A stretch of DNA of 64,000 nt from Rhodococcus sp. OK302 (GCF_002245895.1 NZ_NPJZ01000001.1:786001-850000); one strand, 5' to 3'; counted from the first letter of the stretch, positions 28,583-37,091 are shown. The notes: generated from the letters alone by a model not told the origin. Numbers and translations: made by a program.

Positions 28583-28740
28583 GGCTTGTGCATCGCCCGG
28601 ACGCCGACTCGGTTCATGCGGGTGGCAGTGCCTCCCGTTCCCGTCGCTGAACTGGTAAATCTTCGTGCTCACCCACATGCGATTCAGTTCGTACCATTTT
28701 CGACTGTTTTAACAATCCACAATTGGAGAGGACTCTGCCC

Positions 28741-30204
28741 ATGGCCGACGCCACAATCAAGCCGATCTCTGCCGCTGACATCACCACCTGGGACTACGAA
28801 GCCGACGTCGTTGTCGCTGGTTACGGCATCGCCGGCGTCACCGCCGCGATCGAAGCCGCACGCGCCGGCGCGGAGGTATTGGTACTGGAACGGACCGGAG
28901 GATGGGGCGGTGCGGCTTCGCTGGCCGGCGGATTCATCTACCTCGGCGGTGGCACACCGCTGCAGAAGGCCTGCGGATTCGACGACACCGTCGACAACAT
29001 GAAGACCTTCATGAAAGCCGCGCTCGGCCCCGGAACCGACGACGCCAAGATCGACGCCTACTGCGAGGGCAGCGTCGACCATTACAACTGGCTCGTCGAC
29101 GCCGGCGTCCCGTTCAAGGAATCGTTCTGGGGGCAGCCCGGTTGGGAACCGCCGTACGACGACGGTCTCGCCTACTCCGGCGGCGAGAACTCCGCACCGT
29201 TCAACAGTCTCGTCGATCCCTCTCCGCGTGGGCACGTCCCGCAGATGTCGAACAAGAAAAGCGGCGAGCAGGGCGGCGGCTACATGCTGATGAAGCCTCT
29301 CGTCGACACTGCCGAAAAGCTCGGCGTACGAGCAGAATACGATCTGCGGGTGCAGACTGTTGCTGTCGACGAGACCGGTCGCGTCGTCGGAATCGTCGCC
29401 AAGCGGTACGGCAAGGACGTCGCCATCCGGGCCCGCAAGGGTGTGGTGTTGGCTATGGGCAGTTTTGCGTACAACGACGAGATGGTGCGTTCCAACGCTC
29501 CCAAGATCTTCGGGCGTCCGGCAGCTTCCATCGAGGCGCACGACGGCCGCGCGATCGCGATCGGGCAGGCCCTTGGCGCCGATACCGCGCATATGGATGC
29601 CACCGAGGTCGCCTTCTTCTGCGACCCGCAGTTGATGGTGCGCGGTATCCTCGTCAACGGCCGTGGCCAGCGATACATCCCGGAGGACACATACCCGGGC
29701 CGGATCGGCCAGGCAACGCTGTTCCAGCAGGACAATCAGGCATTCCTCGTCATCGACGAAGCCGCGTACGAAGAAGGTGTGGTCGCGGAAACCGCCACAG
29801 ATCGGTTGCGGGCGAAGCCGAAGTGGGTCGCCGAAACCGTCGAGGAACTCGAAGCCGAGATGGGCCTACCCGCCGGGACGCTCCAGTCGACCGTCGACGT
29901 CTACAACCGTTACGCCGAAACCGGTTCGGATCCCTTGTTGGGCAAGAAATCCGAGTGGGTCAAGCCGATCGGCACTCCCGTTGCCGCTATCGATCTGCGC
30001 GGTCGGACCGGTGGATTCACCCTCGGCGGGTTGAAGACGAACATCGATTCCGAGGTTCTGCACGTCTCCGGTGAGCCCATCCCCGGGCTCTTCGCGGCGG
30101 GCCGCTGCACCTCCGGCGTCTGCGCCGGCGGATATGCCAGCGGAACAAGCCTCGGTGACGGCAGCTTCTTCGGTCGTCGCGCCGGCATCAGCGCTGCACG
30201 CTAG
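28741..30204 (+). CDS. FAD-dependent dehydrogenase (fumarate reductase/KstD superfamily)
   Basis: A 487-residue flavoprotein. ADVVVAGYGIAGVTAAIEAA near residue 23 binds FAD; GGWGGAASLAGG follows, and the C terminus has GLFAAGRCTSGVCAGGYASG for the flavin. The overall layout is that of 3-ketosteroid dehydrogenases, fumarate reductases and urocanate reductases, but it is shorter than classic KstD (~510-560). It likely introduces or removes a C=C bond next to a carbonyl. GGAGAGGA precedes the ATG. It stands between SDR and IclR genes in the inserted block. Confidence 0.85.
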   Translation: MADATIKPISAADITTWDYEADVVVAGYGIAGVTAAIEAARAGAEVLVLERTGGWGGAASLAGGFIYLGGGTPLQKACGFDDTVDNMKTFMKAALGPGTDDAKIDAYCEGSVDHYNWLVDAGVPFKESFWGQPGWEPPYDDGLAYSGGENSAPFNSLVDPSPRGHVPQMSNKKSGEQGGGYMLMKPLVDTAEKLGVRAEYDLRVQTVAVDETGRVVGIVAKRYGKDVAIRARKGVVLAMGSFAYNDEMVRSNAPKIFGRPAASIEAHDGRAIAIGQALGADTAHMDATEVAFFCDPQLMVRGILVNGRGQRYIPEDTYPGRIGQATLFQQDNQAFLVIDEAAYEEGVVAETATDRLRAKPKWVAETVEELEAEMGLPAGTLQSTVDVYNRYAETGSDPLLGKKSEWVKPIGTPVAAIDLRGRTGGFTLGGLKTNIDSEVLHVSGEPIPGLFAAGRCTSGVCAGGYASGTSLGDGSFFGRRAGISAAR

Positions 30205-30577
30205 ATAGTCGACACTGCCCGAAACCGTTCAAGGACAGCAGAAACGGGCCTGACAGACACCCACTCCTTCAGGAATGGACTTGACCCACATCCAGCGATC
30301 CGGAGGCGATTTGCGTGCAACCACGAACACCGGACCGCGCCCAGGCGCAGTAGTGCCGGCAAAGGTCTAGACACACATTAACTGGTTCATTTTTCAATTG
30401 AAATGGGAAGAAGCCGGCATATGCTGCATCCAGAATCATCCAGTAGCGATCATCTGGTGACCTCTTCGGCTGACGCTCTCGGCAAACGACCTCTCTGGTT
30501 GGGCTACTCGTTTGCCAATGCCAATCGGACGCAACTATGACCGTGATCATGCAATTGCTGCAAGGTAGGAGTTACTG
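30205..30577. other. Intergenic region with palindromes, no gene seen
   Basis: No supported gene. It contains a perfect 12-bp palindrome TTTCAATTGAAA at 30392-30403, next to ATTAACTGGTTCAT, and CAATTG again near the IclR start. The sequence is more AT-rich than its surroundings and is likely the promoter/operator region of the IclR gene. Confidence 0.5.
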
Positions 30578-31372
30578 GTGAGAACCACTAGCAAGGTAGA
30601 CGATCCGGTATCGGTAGTGGATCGAATTTCGGCTATCCTCGAAACATTCGAAGATTCCGGGCCCCTCACGCTTTCACAGGTGTCCCAACGCACGGGGATT
30701 CCTCGTTCAACGTCCCATCGCCTGCTCGAACAACTTCTCGCAAAACGATGGCTCACCAGACTCGAGCATCGATACGAGCTGGGCAGCAAGTCATATGAAC
30801 TCGGCCAGTGGGCACTCAATCAGAACCGACTACGCCACGGCGCTTTACCTGTACTCAACCAGTTAGCTCGTTCAACGGGCCTGACTGTACATCTGGCCGC
30901 TGTAAGCAGTGGTGACACGCTGTACTTGGACCGTATCCCCGGGCGCACACCGCTGACATTGCCCAGCCGCGTCGGCTCCCGGATGCCCGCGCACCTCACC
31001 GCCGTCGGCAAATCGATTCTCGCAAATCTCGACGAGGACAAGGTCCACGGTTCCATTCCCACTCCGCTGCGCAAAACGACTCAACACAGCATCGACTCAC
31101 AGGACCGCCTCCACGCGGAGTTCGAATGTATCCGCGACCGCGGTTTCGCGATGGACCGCGAAGAATCAGTACTCGGAATCGCCTGTATCGCAACATCTAT
31201 CGGTCCACGCGATCACCACTACGGGAACCGGTCCGCGGTCTCGGTCTGCGGACCTCTCGACCAAGTGAAACTGAACCAACTCGTATCCACGGTGCGGATT
31301 GCAGCGCGCGATATCTGGGACAGATGTGTCGCAAATGATCTGCGTTCACAGGATCGTTCCGAAGCTTCGTGA
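30578..31372 (+). CDS. IclR family transcriptional regulator
   Basis: A 264-residue IclR protein: N-terminal winged helix with LTLSQVSQRTGIPRSTSHRL (about residues 28-50), then the IclR effector domain with RVGSRMPAHLTAVGKSIL and a C-terminal CGPLDQVK stretch. GTG start with AAGGTAGGAG. It lies between the flavoprotein gene and a TetR gene in the inserted catabolic block and probably controls that block in response to a ring or ketone intermediate. Confidence 0.85.
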   Translation: MRTTSKVDDPVSVVDRISAILETFEDSGPLTLSQVSQRTGIPRSTSHRLLEQLLAKRWLTRLEHRYELGSKSYELGQWALNQNRLRHGALPVLNQLARSTGLTVHLAAVSSGDTLYLDRIPGRTPLTLPSRVGSRMPAHLTAVGKSILANLDEDKVHGSIPTPLRKTTQHSIDSQDRLHAEFECIRDRGFAMDREESVLGIACIATSIGPRDHHYGNRSAVSVCGPLDQVKLNQLVSTVRIAARDIWDRCVANDLRSQDRSEAS

Positions 31373-31444
31373 CGCCTTGAGTGTGTGGACCACCAGGCGG
31401 CGCATTTGCCAGGTGTACCGAGTTTTGCGATTCCGATCCCAAAT

Positions 31445-31469
31445 TGAACACTTTGACGTAATTTGTTCA
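31445..31469. promoter_or_regulatory. Candidate TetR autoregulatory operator
   Basis: TGAACA (31445-31450) and TGTTCA (31464-31469) are exact inverted arms with a 13-nt spacer that contains TTGACG. The repeat ends 2 bp before the TetR ATG, suited to repression of that gene. Confidence 0.45.
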
Positions 31470-31471
31470 TT

Positions 31472-32074
31472 ATGCTCAATAGCGAAATCGAGACAAAGGC
31501 AGCAGCCCCGCCCCTGAACTTGGTGTTCGGAGCCGCAGAATGCGTTCGGCGCAACGGAGTTCGAGGCTTTCGACTGAGCGAAGTCGCCACCATTGCAGGA
31601 GTATCCCGAGGGACTGTGTACAACGCCTTCGGCGACAAAGAGACCGCAATCAACGCTGGTCTCGCGTACCTGTGTAATGCCTTCATCGACGGGTTGGCTG
31701 CCGCGGTGACACCCCAGACGACCCTGCGAAGCCAAATCGGCGAGGCAGCCGCTCTTATCTACGAACACGCCACCACTCCGCAAGCCTTGGCGCCGCCACT
31801 GCGGACCGACAGCATCATCACGACACTGCTCGAGCACTACGGCGACCAACTCTGCCGGACCTGGGCCGCATTCTGGGCGGCACTCGTCGCGGATGCCCAA
31901 GGGCGGGGTGAGGTCGATTCGACCCTGGACACGATGCACGCCGGCGACTGGATCGTTCGCGTACTCCTGAGTCTGGAGATCCTGCCGTTGTCGGTGGCTG
32001 GGTTCAGCAGCGCAGACGATGCGCGAACACGCATCGGCAACCTCATGCTCGACGGCTTGGCGCCACGTCGTTGA
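31472..32074 (+). CDS. TetR family regulator
   Basis: A 200-residue TetR regulator with helix-turn-helix FRLSEVATIAGVSRGTVYNA and FGDKETA (about residues 35-65) and a helical effector domain. ATG at 31472. It sits 19 bp upstream of the monooxygenase gene on the same strand, so it is probably co-transcribed with the BVMO-SDR pair and acts on their shared promoter. Confidence 0.85.
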   Translation: MLNSEIETKAAAPPLNLVFGAAECVRRNGVRGFRLSEVATIAGVSRGTVYNAFGDKETAINAGLAYLCNAFIDGLAAAVTPQTTLRSQIGEAAALIYEHATTPQALAPPLRTDSIITTLLEHYGDQLCRTWAAFWAALVADAQGRGEVDSTLDTMHAGDWIVRVLLSLEILPLSVAGFSSADDARTRIGNLMLDGLAPRR

Positions 32075-32093
32075 CGACCAGAATTGAGTGGAA

Positions 32094-33626
32094 ATGACAC
32101 ACGAGTACGTCGACGTCGCCATCATCGGCGCCGGACCGGGCGGCATCACCGCTGCCCACCATCTGCAGCAAGCCGGTATCGAAAACTTCGTCATCCTCGA
32201 ACGCAGTCACGACTTCGGAGGAAGCTGGCGCGACAACGACTACCCCGGCTTGTCCGTGGACGTGCCGACGCTGTTCTATCAGTTCCCCTTCGCGCGCAAG
32301 CCCGACTGGTCACGACTCTTTCCGACCGGCCCGGAAATCCAGGAATACAACAGGAGAGTCGCTGACGACCTGAACCTGCACAAGTACTTTCGCGGCAACT
32401 GCACAGTGCTCAAGGAGTCGTGGAATGACGCCGAGCAACTGTGGATTCTGCACATCGAAGACGATGCCCCTGTTCGCGCGCGGTTCGTCATCAACGCCGT
32501 CGGCGGCTACATCAACGCCAAATCGGCTAGCGGCATCGAGGGAATCGACGAGTTCGCCGGAACCGTCCTGCGCCCGAACGCCTGGGACCCCGACTACGAC
32601 TTGTCCGACAAACGGGTTGCGGTGATCGGTACCGGATCGAGTTCGGTGCAGATCGTCCCGGCCATCTACCAGCAGGCCCGCAGCGTCGATATCTATCAGC
32701 GGACACCGTCGTGGATTCTGCCCAAGCCCGATGTGGAACTGTCGCCGCGTGCCCACCGTTTTCTCGGAATGCCCGGTGTGGGCGCACTTGTCAACGGGTC
32801 TGCGCTGGTTGCTATGGAACTGCCTATGCAGATCCTGTGCAATGTGCTGCCGCTGTTGCCCCGCAAATTCCTTTCCACGGTCATGCCGCAGTACGACCGA
32901 ATCTGGCAATCGATCTATCGAACCATGTTGCGGCGCAACATCGACGACGACGAAGTCCGCAGCGCCCTGGTACCCGGCTACGGCATCCTCGCCAAACGGC
33001 CGGTGCTGTCGAGCAGCTTCTTCCCCGCCCTCGCGGATCCGAAGGTGTCGCTGATAGTCGACCCGATCGAACGGGTCACCGCCAACGGCATTCGGACGTC
33101 GGACAGTGCCGAGCGCCCGTACGACCTGATCGTCGCCGCCACCGGATACGAACTGTTCACCGATCCGGAGACGTACCGCAGCGGCGCCGTCGTCGGCCCA
33201 GCCGGGTTCGACCTCGCCGACGACTACCGCCGCAACGGACTGCGCAGCTACGGCGGCAGCGCGCATCCGGGTCTGCCGAACCGCTGGGCGCTGGTCGCCC
33301 CGCAGGGGTACGTCGGCATCGCGTGGCACACGTTCGTGGATCTGACCGCCCGGCACGCCGTCCGAGTGATCGCCGAGACCGAACGAAGGGGCGCGACTGT
33401 GGCGCAGGTGCGCACCGAAGCCTTCGCCCGGTGGGTGCGCAAGATGCGCCGTCACGGCAAGGCGATCAGCGCCTACACCGTGGACAGCAACCCCGGGCTT
33501 CGCACCTATTTCGTCAACTCGCAGGGCGAGGCCCTCTACTACCGGCCGCAGACCATCAGCGGCGCTTTCTGGTTCAGCCGATTTTCATCATTCAACGACT
33601 ACACATTCACGGAGGTTCAGTCATGA
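32094..33626 (+). CDS. Baeyer-Villiger-type flavin monooxygenase with altered fingerprint
   Basis: A 510-residue flavoprotein: first Rossmann motif IIGAGPGGITAA (10-21), second VIGTGSSS (167-174). The sequence F144-A-G146-T-V-L-R150-P-N-A-W154-D155 occupies the place of the BVMO fingerprint FxGxxxHxxxW(P/D), but the histidine is arginine. The enzyme would insert oxygen next to a ketone using NADPH and FAD. GTG at 32088 is an alternative start. The stop overlaps the SDR start (ATGA), consistent with an alcohol to ketone to ester or lactone pair. Activity needs testing because of the substitution. Confidence 0.8.
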   Translation: MTHEYVDVAIIGAGPGGITAAHHLQQAGIENFVILERSHDFGGSWRDNDYPGLSVDVPTLFYQFPFARKPDWSRLFPTGPEIQEYNRRVADDLNLHKYFRGNCTVLKESWNDAEQLWILHIEDDAPVRARFVINAVGGYINAKSASGIEGIDEFAGTVLRPNAWDPDYDLSDKRVAVIGTGSSSVQIVPAIYQQARSVDIYQRTPSWILPKPDVELSPRAHRFLGMPGVGALVNGSALVAMELPMQILCNVLPLLPRKFLSTVMPQYDRIWQSIYRTMLRRNIDDDEVRSALVPGYGILAKRPVLSSSFFPALADPKVSLIVDPIERVTANGIRTSDSAERPYDLIVAATGYELFTDPETYRSGAVVGPAGFDLADDYRRNGLRSYGGSAHPGLPNRWALVAPQGYVGIAWHTFVDLTARHAVRVIAETERRGATVAQVRTEAFARWVRKMRRHGKAISAYTVDSNPGLRTYFVNSQGEALYYRPQTISGAFWFSRFSSFNDYTFTEVQS

Positions 33627-34438
33627 GCTCACTTGCAGGAAAAGTTGCGTATGTTACGGGAGCGGCTCGCGGACAAGGCCGTTCGCATGCAGTCCGCATG
33701 GCGCAGGCTGGGGCCGATATCGTGGCCGTCGACGTGTGCGGTCCGGTCGCGGAGTTCAGCGGCTACCCGATGGCCGAGCCTGCGGACCTCGAGGAGACTG
33801 CGCGGTTGATCGAGGCGGAAGGGCGCAAGGTCCTCACCCGGCAACTCGACGTGCGGGACCTCGCGGCCCAGCAGGCGGTCGTCGCCGAGATCATCGAAAC
33901 GTTCGGTCGCCTCGACATCGTGGTCGCCAACGCGGGGGTGTGCAATTGGGGCCGTCTCTGGGAGATCTCGGCCGAGCAGTTCCAGGAGACCGTCGACATC
34001 AACCTGACCGGTGTGTGGAACACGATCCGGGCGACGGTGCCCGCGATGATCGAGGCCGGCAACGGCGGATCCATCATCACGGTCGGCTCGTCGGCCAGCG
34101 TGAAAGCGCCTCCCGGTTGCGGGCACTACGCCGCCGCAAAGTTCGGGGTCGTGGGCCTGACAAAGGCTTTGGCGGTGGAGTTGGGCGAGTTCGGCATTCG
34201 TGCGAATGTTGTTCTGCCGTACGGAACCAACACGGCACTGGGAACTGACACTTCGATGTACAAGCTCTTCGAAAAGTACCCCACGTACGTCTACAGTTAC
34301 CCGCCGAACCTGCTCAAGACCGACGGGTTGATTGAGCCGGCTGAGATCTCGGAAGCTGTTGTGTGGCTTGCAAGCGACGCGTCGGCCGTGATCACCGGAG
34401 CACAGATACCGGTGGACAAGGGGTTCCTCGCTCGCTGA
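33623..34438 (+). CDS. Mycofactocin-dependent type SDR (carveol dehydrogenase-like)
   Basis: A 271-residue SDR with TGAARGQGRSHAVRMAQAGA (12-31), the hallmark N terminus of mycofactocin-coupled SDRs, Y169 and K173 in the active site, and ITGAQIPVDKGFLAR at the end. This subfamily holds a non-exchangeable NAD and passes electrons to mycofactocin; LimC carveol dehydrogenase of Rhodococcus is a member. Coupled to the monooxygenase by ATGA. It likely makes the ketone used by that enzyme. No mycofactocin biosynthesis gene is in the window. Confidence 0.85.
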   Translation: MSSLAGKVAYVTGAARGQGRSHAVRMAQAGADIVAVDVCGPVAEFSGYPMAEPADLEETARLIEAEGRKVLTRQLDVRDLAAQQAVVAEIIETFGRLDIVVANAGVCNWGRLWEISAEQFQETVDINLTGVWNTIRATVPAMIEAGNGGSIITVGSSASVKAPPGCGHYAAAKFGVVGLTKALAVELGEFGIRANVVLPYGTNTALGTDTSMYKLFEKYPTYVYSYPPNLLKTDGLIEPAEISEAVVWLASDASAVITGAQIPVDKGFLAR

Positions 34439-34544
34439 CGTACCCGGAACACTTCGGCATGATTCTGCTGGTCGGGTCTGTGAGCGGCCGGCGTACGAAC
34501 CCTTGTCGGGCAACTCTTCGCCGACAATCTGCCAGACCACACGT

Positions 34545-34701
34545 ATTCCCATGGCACGGGCCGGCAACTCCCGAAGAAGTTGCCGGCCCGTGTCTCTACC
34601 TTGCGAGCGATGACGCCACTTACGTCACCGGAACATCACTGGTTGTCGACGGCGGATGGGAAGTGTCCAACTACCCCGATCTGACAACCCTCGGCAGTTA
34701 A
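34545..34701 (+). pseudogene. 3' fragment of SDR gene (duplicate of operon SDR end)
   Basis: The frame encodes TPEEVAGPCLYLASDD and the rest of the C-terminal ~48 residues of the SDR at 26720-27508, with few amino-acid changes, and ends at the same TAA. There is no 5' part, start or active site. Upstream of 34545 the sequence is unrelated, and 34439-34544 contains no gene. Confidence 0.85.
34555..34592. terminator. Perfect 15-bp hairpin at the duplication edge
   Basis: 34555-34569 pairs perfectly with 34578-34592 around an 8-nt loop. Copy A has only an imperfect version. It lies 116 bp after the SDR stop and could end that transcript, though no T tract follows. Confidence 0.45.
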
Positions 34702-35183
34702 GATTCGCTGCTGGGCAACGCACACACCATGTCGAGGCCGAGGACGTGGTTGAGCCGACCTGAGGCCAACCACGATCCGAGGCACATACTCAGCTCGACG
34801 ATTTCGGCCTGAGAGTAGTGGGCGCTCATACGCTTCCAGAACTCGTCGTCGAGGTTGTGATGATCGATGGCATACCGCTCGGCGTATTCCGCGGCCAAAC
34901 GGGTCCTGTCGTCGAAGGCGTCAGTAGTACGCCAATCCGTGACGGCTTCGGCAAAAGTGGACTCCACAATTTCGCCGTCACGTTTCGTGCGCCAGTCCTG
35001 GCACGTGATGCATCCGTTGATCTGCGCGATACGCAGACGTGCGGCCTCGAACTCTCGAAGACCGAAAGAGCTTTTGCTGTAGACGTTTTGAGATAGGGCC
35101 GCCGCCGCCGGACCGATGCCCGGAACCATCTCTCCCCACACATAAGCCAGAGGATCTTTGCCTTCAGGAATGTCGATGTTCAT
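34698..35183 (-). CDS. Carboxymuconolactone decarboxylase/AhpD-like protein
   Basis: A 161-residue CMD-family protein with NGCITCQDWR (C58, C61), the CxxC used by AhpD-like members for peroxide or thiol chemistry. GGAGG lies 7 nt before the ATG at 35183. The start overlaps the end of the upstream DapB-like gene by 20 bp, so the two are probably co-transcribed. Its 3' third is duplicated as a broken fragment at 27505-27705. The precise role (decarboxylase or peroxidase-like) cannot be told from sequence. Confidence 0.85.
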   Translation of the reverse strand: MNIDIPEGKDPLAYVWGEMVPGIGPAAAALSQNVYSKSSFGLREFEAARLRIAQINGCITCQDWRTKRDGEIVESTFAEAVTDWRTTDAFDDRTRLAAEYAERYAIDHHNLDDEFWKRMSAHYSQAEIVELSMCLGSWLASGRLNHVLGLDMVCALPSSES

Positions 35184-36309
35184 GCTCTGTCCTCCAAGTT
35201 TCGGCGCCGAGTTTACCGACGCCAGCGGTGAGTGGAACGTCGAGCGCATCGTACAAGCCAGGCTTCGCGGCACGTAGCCACGGGATGGCATTGACGAGAC
35301 GCCCTACCGCAGTGGCGTTTCCGCCGGCGGCACGGTTTCCGCCCTCATCGGTCGCCTCGACATTGACCTCGATGCGCGGGCGACCTTCGATGATGACCTT
35401 GTGCGCTCCGTCGCCACCGTCCGGTGGCATCGGCCAGTCCGGAGCGCATGACGGATGGATACGCGTGACGTGTTCGATGACGATGAGCGGCTTGCCGTCG
35501 ACGATCCCCTGAACTTCGAAGCGCAGAGCACCCTGGGTTCCGGCGGCAAACTCACCCATCTGCTCCGTCGTGACACTCTGATCGAGTTCCCGACGCAGCA
35601 GTGTCTCACGCACAGCGTCGAGTTCAACACCCAAAGCCCGGGCTATGAGCCGAATCTGGCCGCCCCACACCATCGTCGGCACACCTGGGGCCACCATCGG
35701 GGGCTCGTAGTCCATGGGTTGACCCATACCGACCAGATAGCGGACGGAATCGGGTTGATCGTAGGTTGTGTAGTCGAAGATTTCCTGGCACCGGATCTGA
35801 TCGATCGTTCCCGCTAATCCACTGACGAGCACGGGAAGTATGTCGTTTCCCCAACCAGGGTCGACGCCGGACACAAAAAGTGCGCCGCCCCCGGCCTTGG
35901 CCGCGGACTCGACTGGGTCACGCACTTCCGGTGGGGCCGATCGATAGTCGTACAGCGCGTACACCGACGGCGTCACAACCACTGCGCCGACGTCCAGTGC
36001 GCGCGTGATGTCCGCGACCGCGTCGTCGGGCCGAATCTCTCCGGACGCGGCGTAGACAACCGCACCGGGGGCGGTAGCGAGCACCGCGTCGGCGTTATCC
36101 GTAGCTGCTACGCCGAGGCTGTATCCGAGTTGAGCAAGATCCCCCGCGTCTCGGCCGACCTTTTCCGGGTTCGCGACAATGACCCCTGCCAACTCGAGGG
36201 CAGGATTTGCGACCACTGCGCGAATCGAGGCACGACCGACGTTCCCGGTCCCCCAGACGACGGTTCGGATCCGTCCAACAAGACCTGCCGTGGCATCACT
36301 GACATCCAT
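35164..36309 (-). CDS. DapB-like NAD(P)-dependent reductase
   Basis: About 381 residues, of the dihydrodipicolinate-reductase-like group that includes 2,4-diaminopentanoate dehydrogenase and many uncharacterised mycobacterial proteins. The Rossmann motif VVWGTGNVGRASIRAV is near residue 15; the C-terminal half holds FVSGVDPGWGNDILP and RIHPSCAPDWPMPP. True DapB is shorter, so lysine biosynthesis is unlikely. No good ribosome site marks the start; 36339 is an alternative. It precedes the CMD gene in an operon beside the steroid/ketone block and may act on the same pathway. Confidence 0.75.
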   Translation of the reverse strand: MDVSDATAGLVGRIRTVVWGTGNVGRASIRAVVANPALELAGVIVANPEKVGRDAGDLAQLGYSLGVAATDNADAVLATAPGAVVYAASGEIRPDDAVADITRALDVGAVVVTPSVYALYDYRSAPPEVRDPVESAAKAGGGALFVSGVDPGWGNDILPVLVSGLAGTIDQIRCQEIFDYTTYDQPDSVRYLVGMGQPMDYEPPMVAPGVPTMVWGGQIRLIARALGVELDAVRETLLRRELDQSVTTEQMGEFAAGTQGALRFEVQGIVDGKPLIVIEHVTRIHPSCAPDWPMPPDGGDGAHKVIIEGRPRIEVNVEATDEGGNRAAGGNATAVGRLVNAIPWLRAAKPGLYDALDVPLTAGVGKLGAETWRTEHEHRHS

Positions 36310-36359
36310 GAGTCGGACACTACTCAGCCCGGAGTTCATCGCACGGCAGAATGCGCGAA

Positions 36360-37031
36360 CTACCCGGTCAGGAACACCAAAGCTTGCGCTGGAAGTGCGA
36401 CTCCAGGCTTTCGGCGATACGTCTCGGCCGGACGACCTGTGCCCGCTCGGGCGTATTCTCCGGTACTGATCAGTGAATCGATGACATGGCGCCGGAACCC
36501 GTCTTTCTGCAGTTCGCGGTCGAAGACTACCTCGTACAGTTGTCGCAGTTGAGGAACCGTGAAGGTATCCCCGAGGAATCCGGTCGGATCGATATTGACG
36601 GCATACCGGTGCCGCAAGTCGGTGACGGCCAGCCTGACTATCTCAGTGTGATCGAAGGCCATATCGTCGGCGCCGTACGCATTGAGCAGGATCGCGCCGG
36701 TGGGCAGCGCGGATTGCGGTATCGCGGCAGCGTGCGCTACCGACAGCACCCACCCTCTGTCGTCACGGTCGGGGTTGTCGAGGATTGCCAGTTGATGGAA
36801 CTCCGTATTCGCCATGTCCGCTTTTGTCTGCAAGGCACGATCAGCTGCGGCAGTGAGCAATTCACGTTCATGGAGAAACGTTCCGGGTAGCGCCAGTTTT
36901 CCGCGGCGATGCTTGACTGCCAGCACCTTCAGCGTGGAGTCCGAGTAGGTCAGTACCGCCACATCCACGGCGATCGACGGACGGGGGTAATCCGTCAGAG
37001 CATGACCAGTCGAATCTTTCCATTCATCCAC
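36360..37031 (-). CDS. NrtR-like Nudix-related transcriptional regulator
   Basis: A 223-residue protein with an N-terminal Nudix-fold domain (about 15-140) and a C-terminal winged helix (about 150-215; FTVPQLRQLYEVVFDRELQK, FRRHVIDSLI), the NrtR layout. The Nudix box is degenerate: in place of REUxEExGU it reads RALQTKADM, so hydrolysis is probably lost and ADP-ribose sensing kept. NrtR proteins repress NAD metabolism genes and release DNA on binding ADP-ribose. It is divergent from the ADP-ribosylglycohydrolase-macrodomain gene, with tandem operators between. Confidence 0.85.
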   Translation of the reverse strand: MDEWKDSTGHALTDYPRPSIAVDVAVLTYSDSTLKVLAVKHRRGKLALPGTFLHERELLTAAADRALQTKADMANTEFHQLAILDNPDRDDRGWVLSVAHAAAIPQSALPTGAILLNAYGADDMAFDHTEIVRLAVTDLRHRYAVNIDPTGFLGDTFTVPQLRQLYEVVFDRELQKDGFRRHVIDSLISTGEYARAGTGRPAETYRRKPGVALPAQALVFLTG

Positions 37032-37039
37032 TCTTGCAT

Positions 37040-37079
37040 GTTAGCTCAAACATGATCTATTGTTAGCTCAAAATTGAGC
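37040..37079. promoter_or_regulatory. Tandem candidate NrtR operators over promoter
   Basis: GTTAGCTCAAA occurs at 37040-37050 and again at 37062-37072, exactly 22 bp (two helical turns) apart. Each continues as GCTCA-N4-TGAGC (37066-37079, perfect arms) or GCTCA-N4-TGATC (37044-37057, one mismatch). TTGCAT (37034-37039) and TATTGT (37058-37063), 18 bp apart, could be the promoter of the downstream gene. Confidence 0.7.
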
Positions 37080-37091
37080 AAAGGGGCGAAC

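Larger units (their letters stand above)
34545..34897. repeat. Imperfect direct repeat, copy B
   Basis: Second copy of the segment at 27353-27705, same orientation. Here the SDR part is only the 3' end and the CMD part is complete. Similarity begins at ATTCCCAT (34545) and fades after about 34897 against copy A; the left edge coincides with a perfect hairpin at 34555-34592. Confidence 0.9.

Noticed and set aside
30381..30390. AACTGGTT resembling a KstR half-site near the flavoprotein gene
   Set aside because: Outer positions are A and T instead of the T and A of TNNAACNNGTTNNA, so it does not fit the consensus.
30269..30550. 93-residue minus-strand frame in the gap before the IclR gene
   Set aside because: No ribosome site, no domain, and overlaps the likely IclR promoter region.
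32310..33455. 381-residue open frame opposite the BVMO-like gene
   Set aside because: Shadow of a coding strand with clear flavoprotein motifs; composition lacks any domain.
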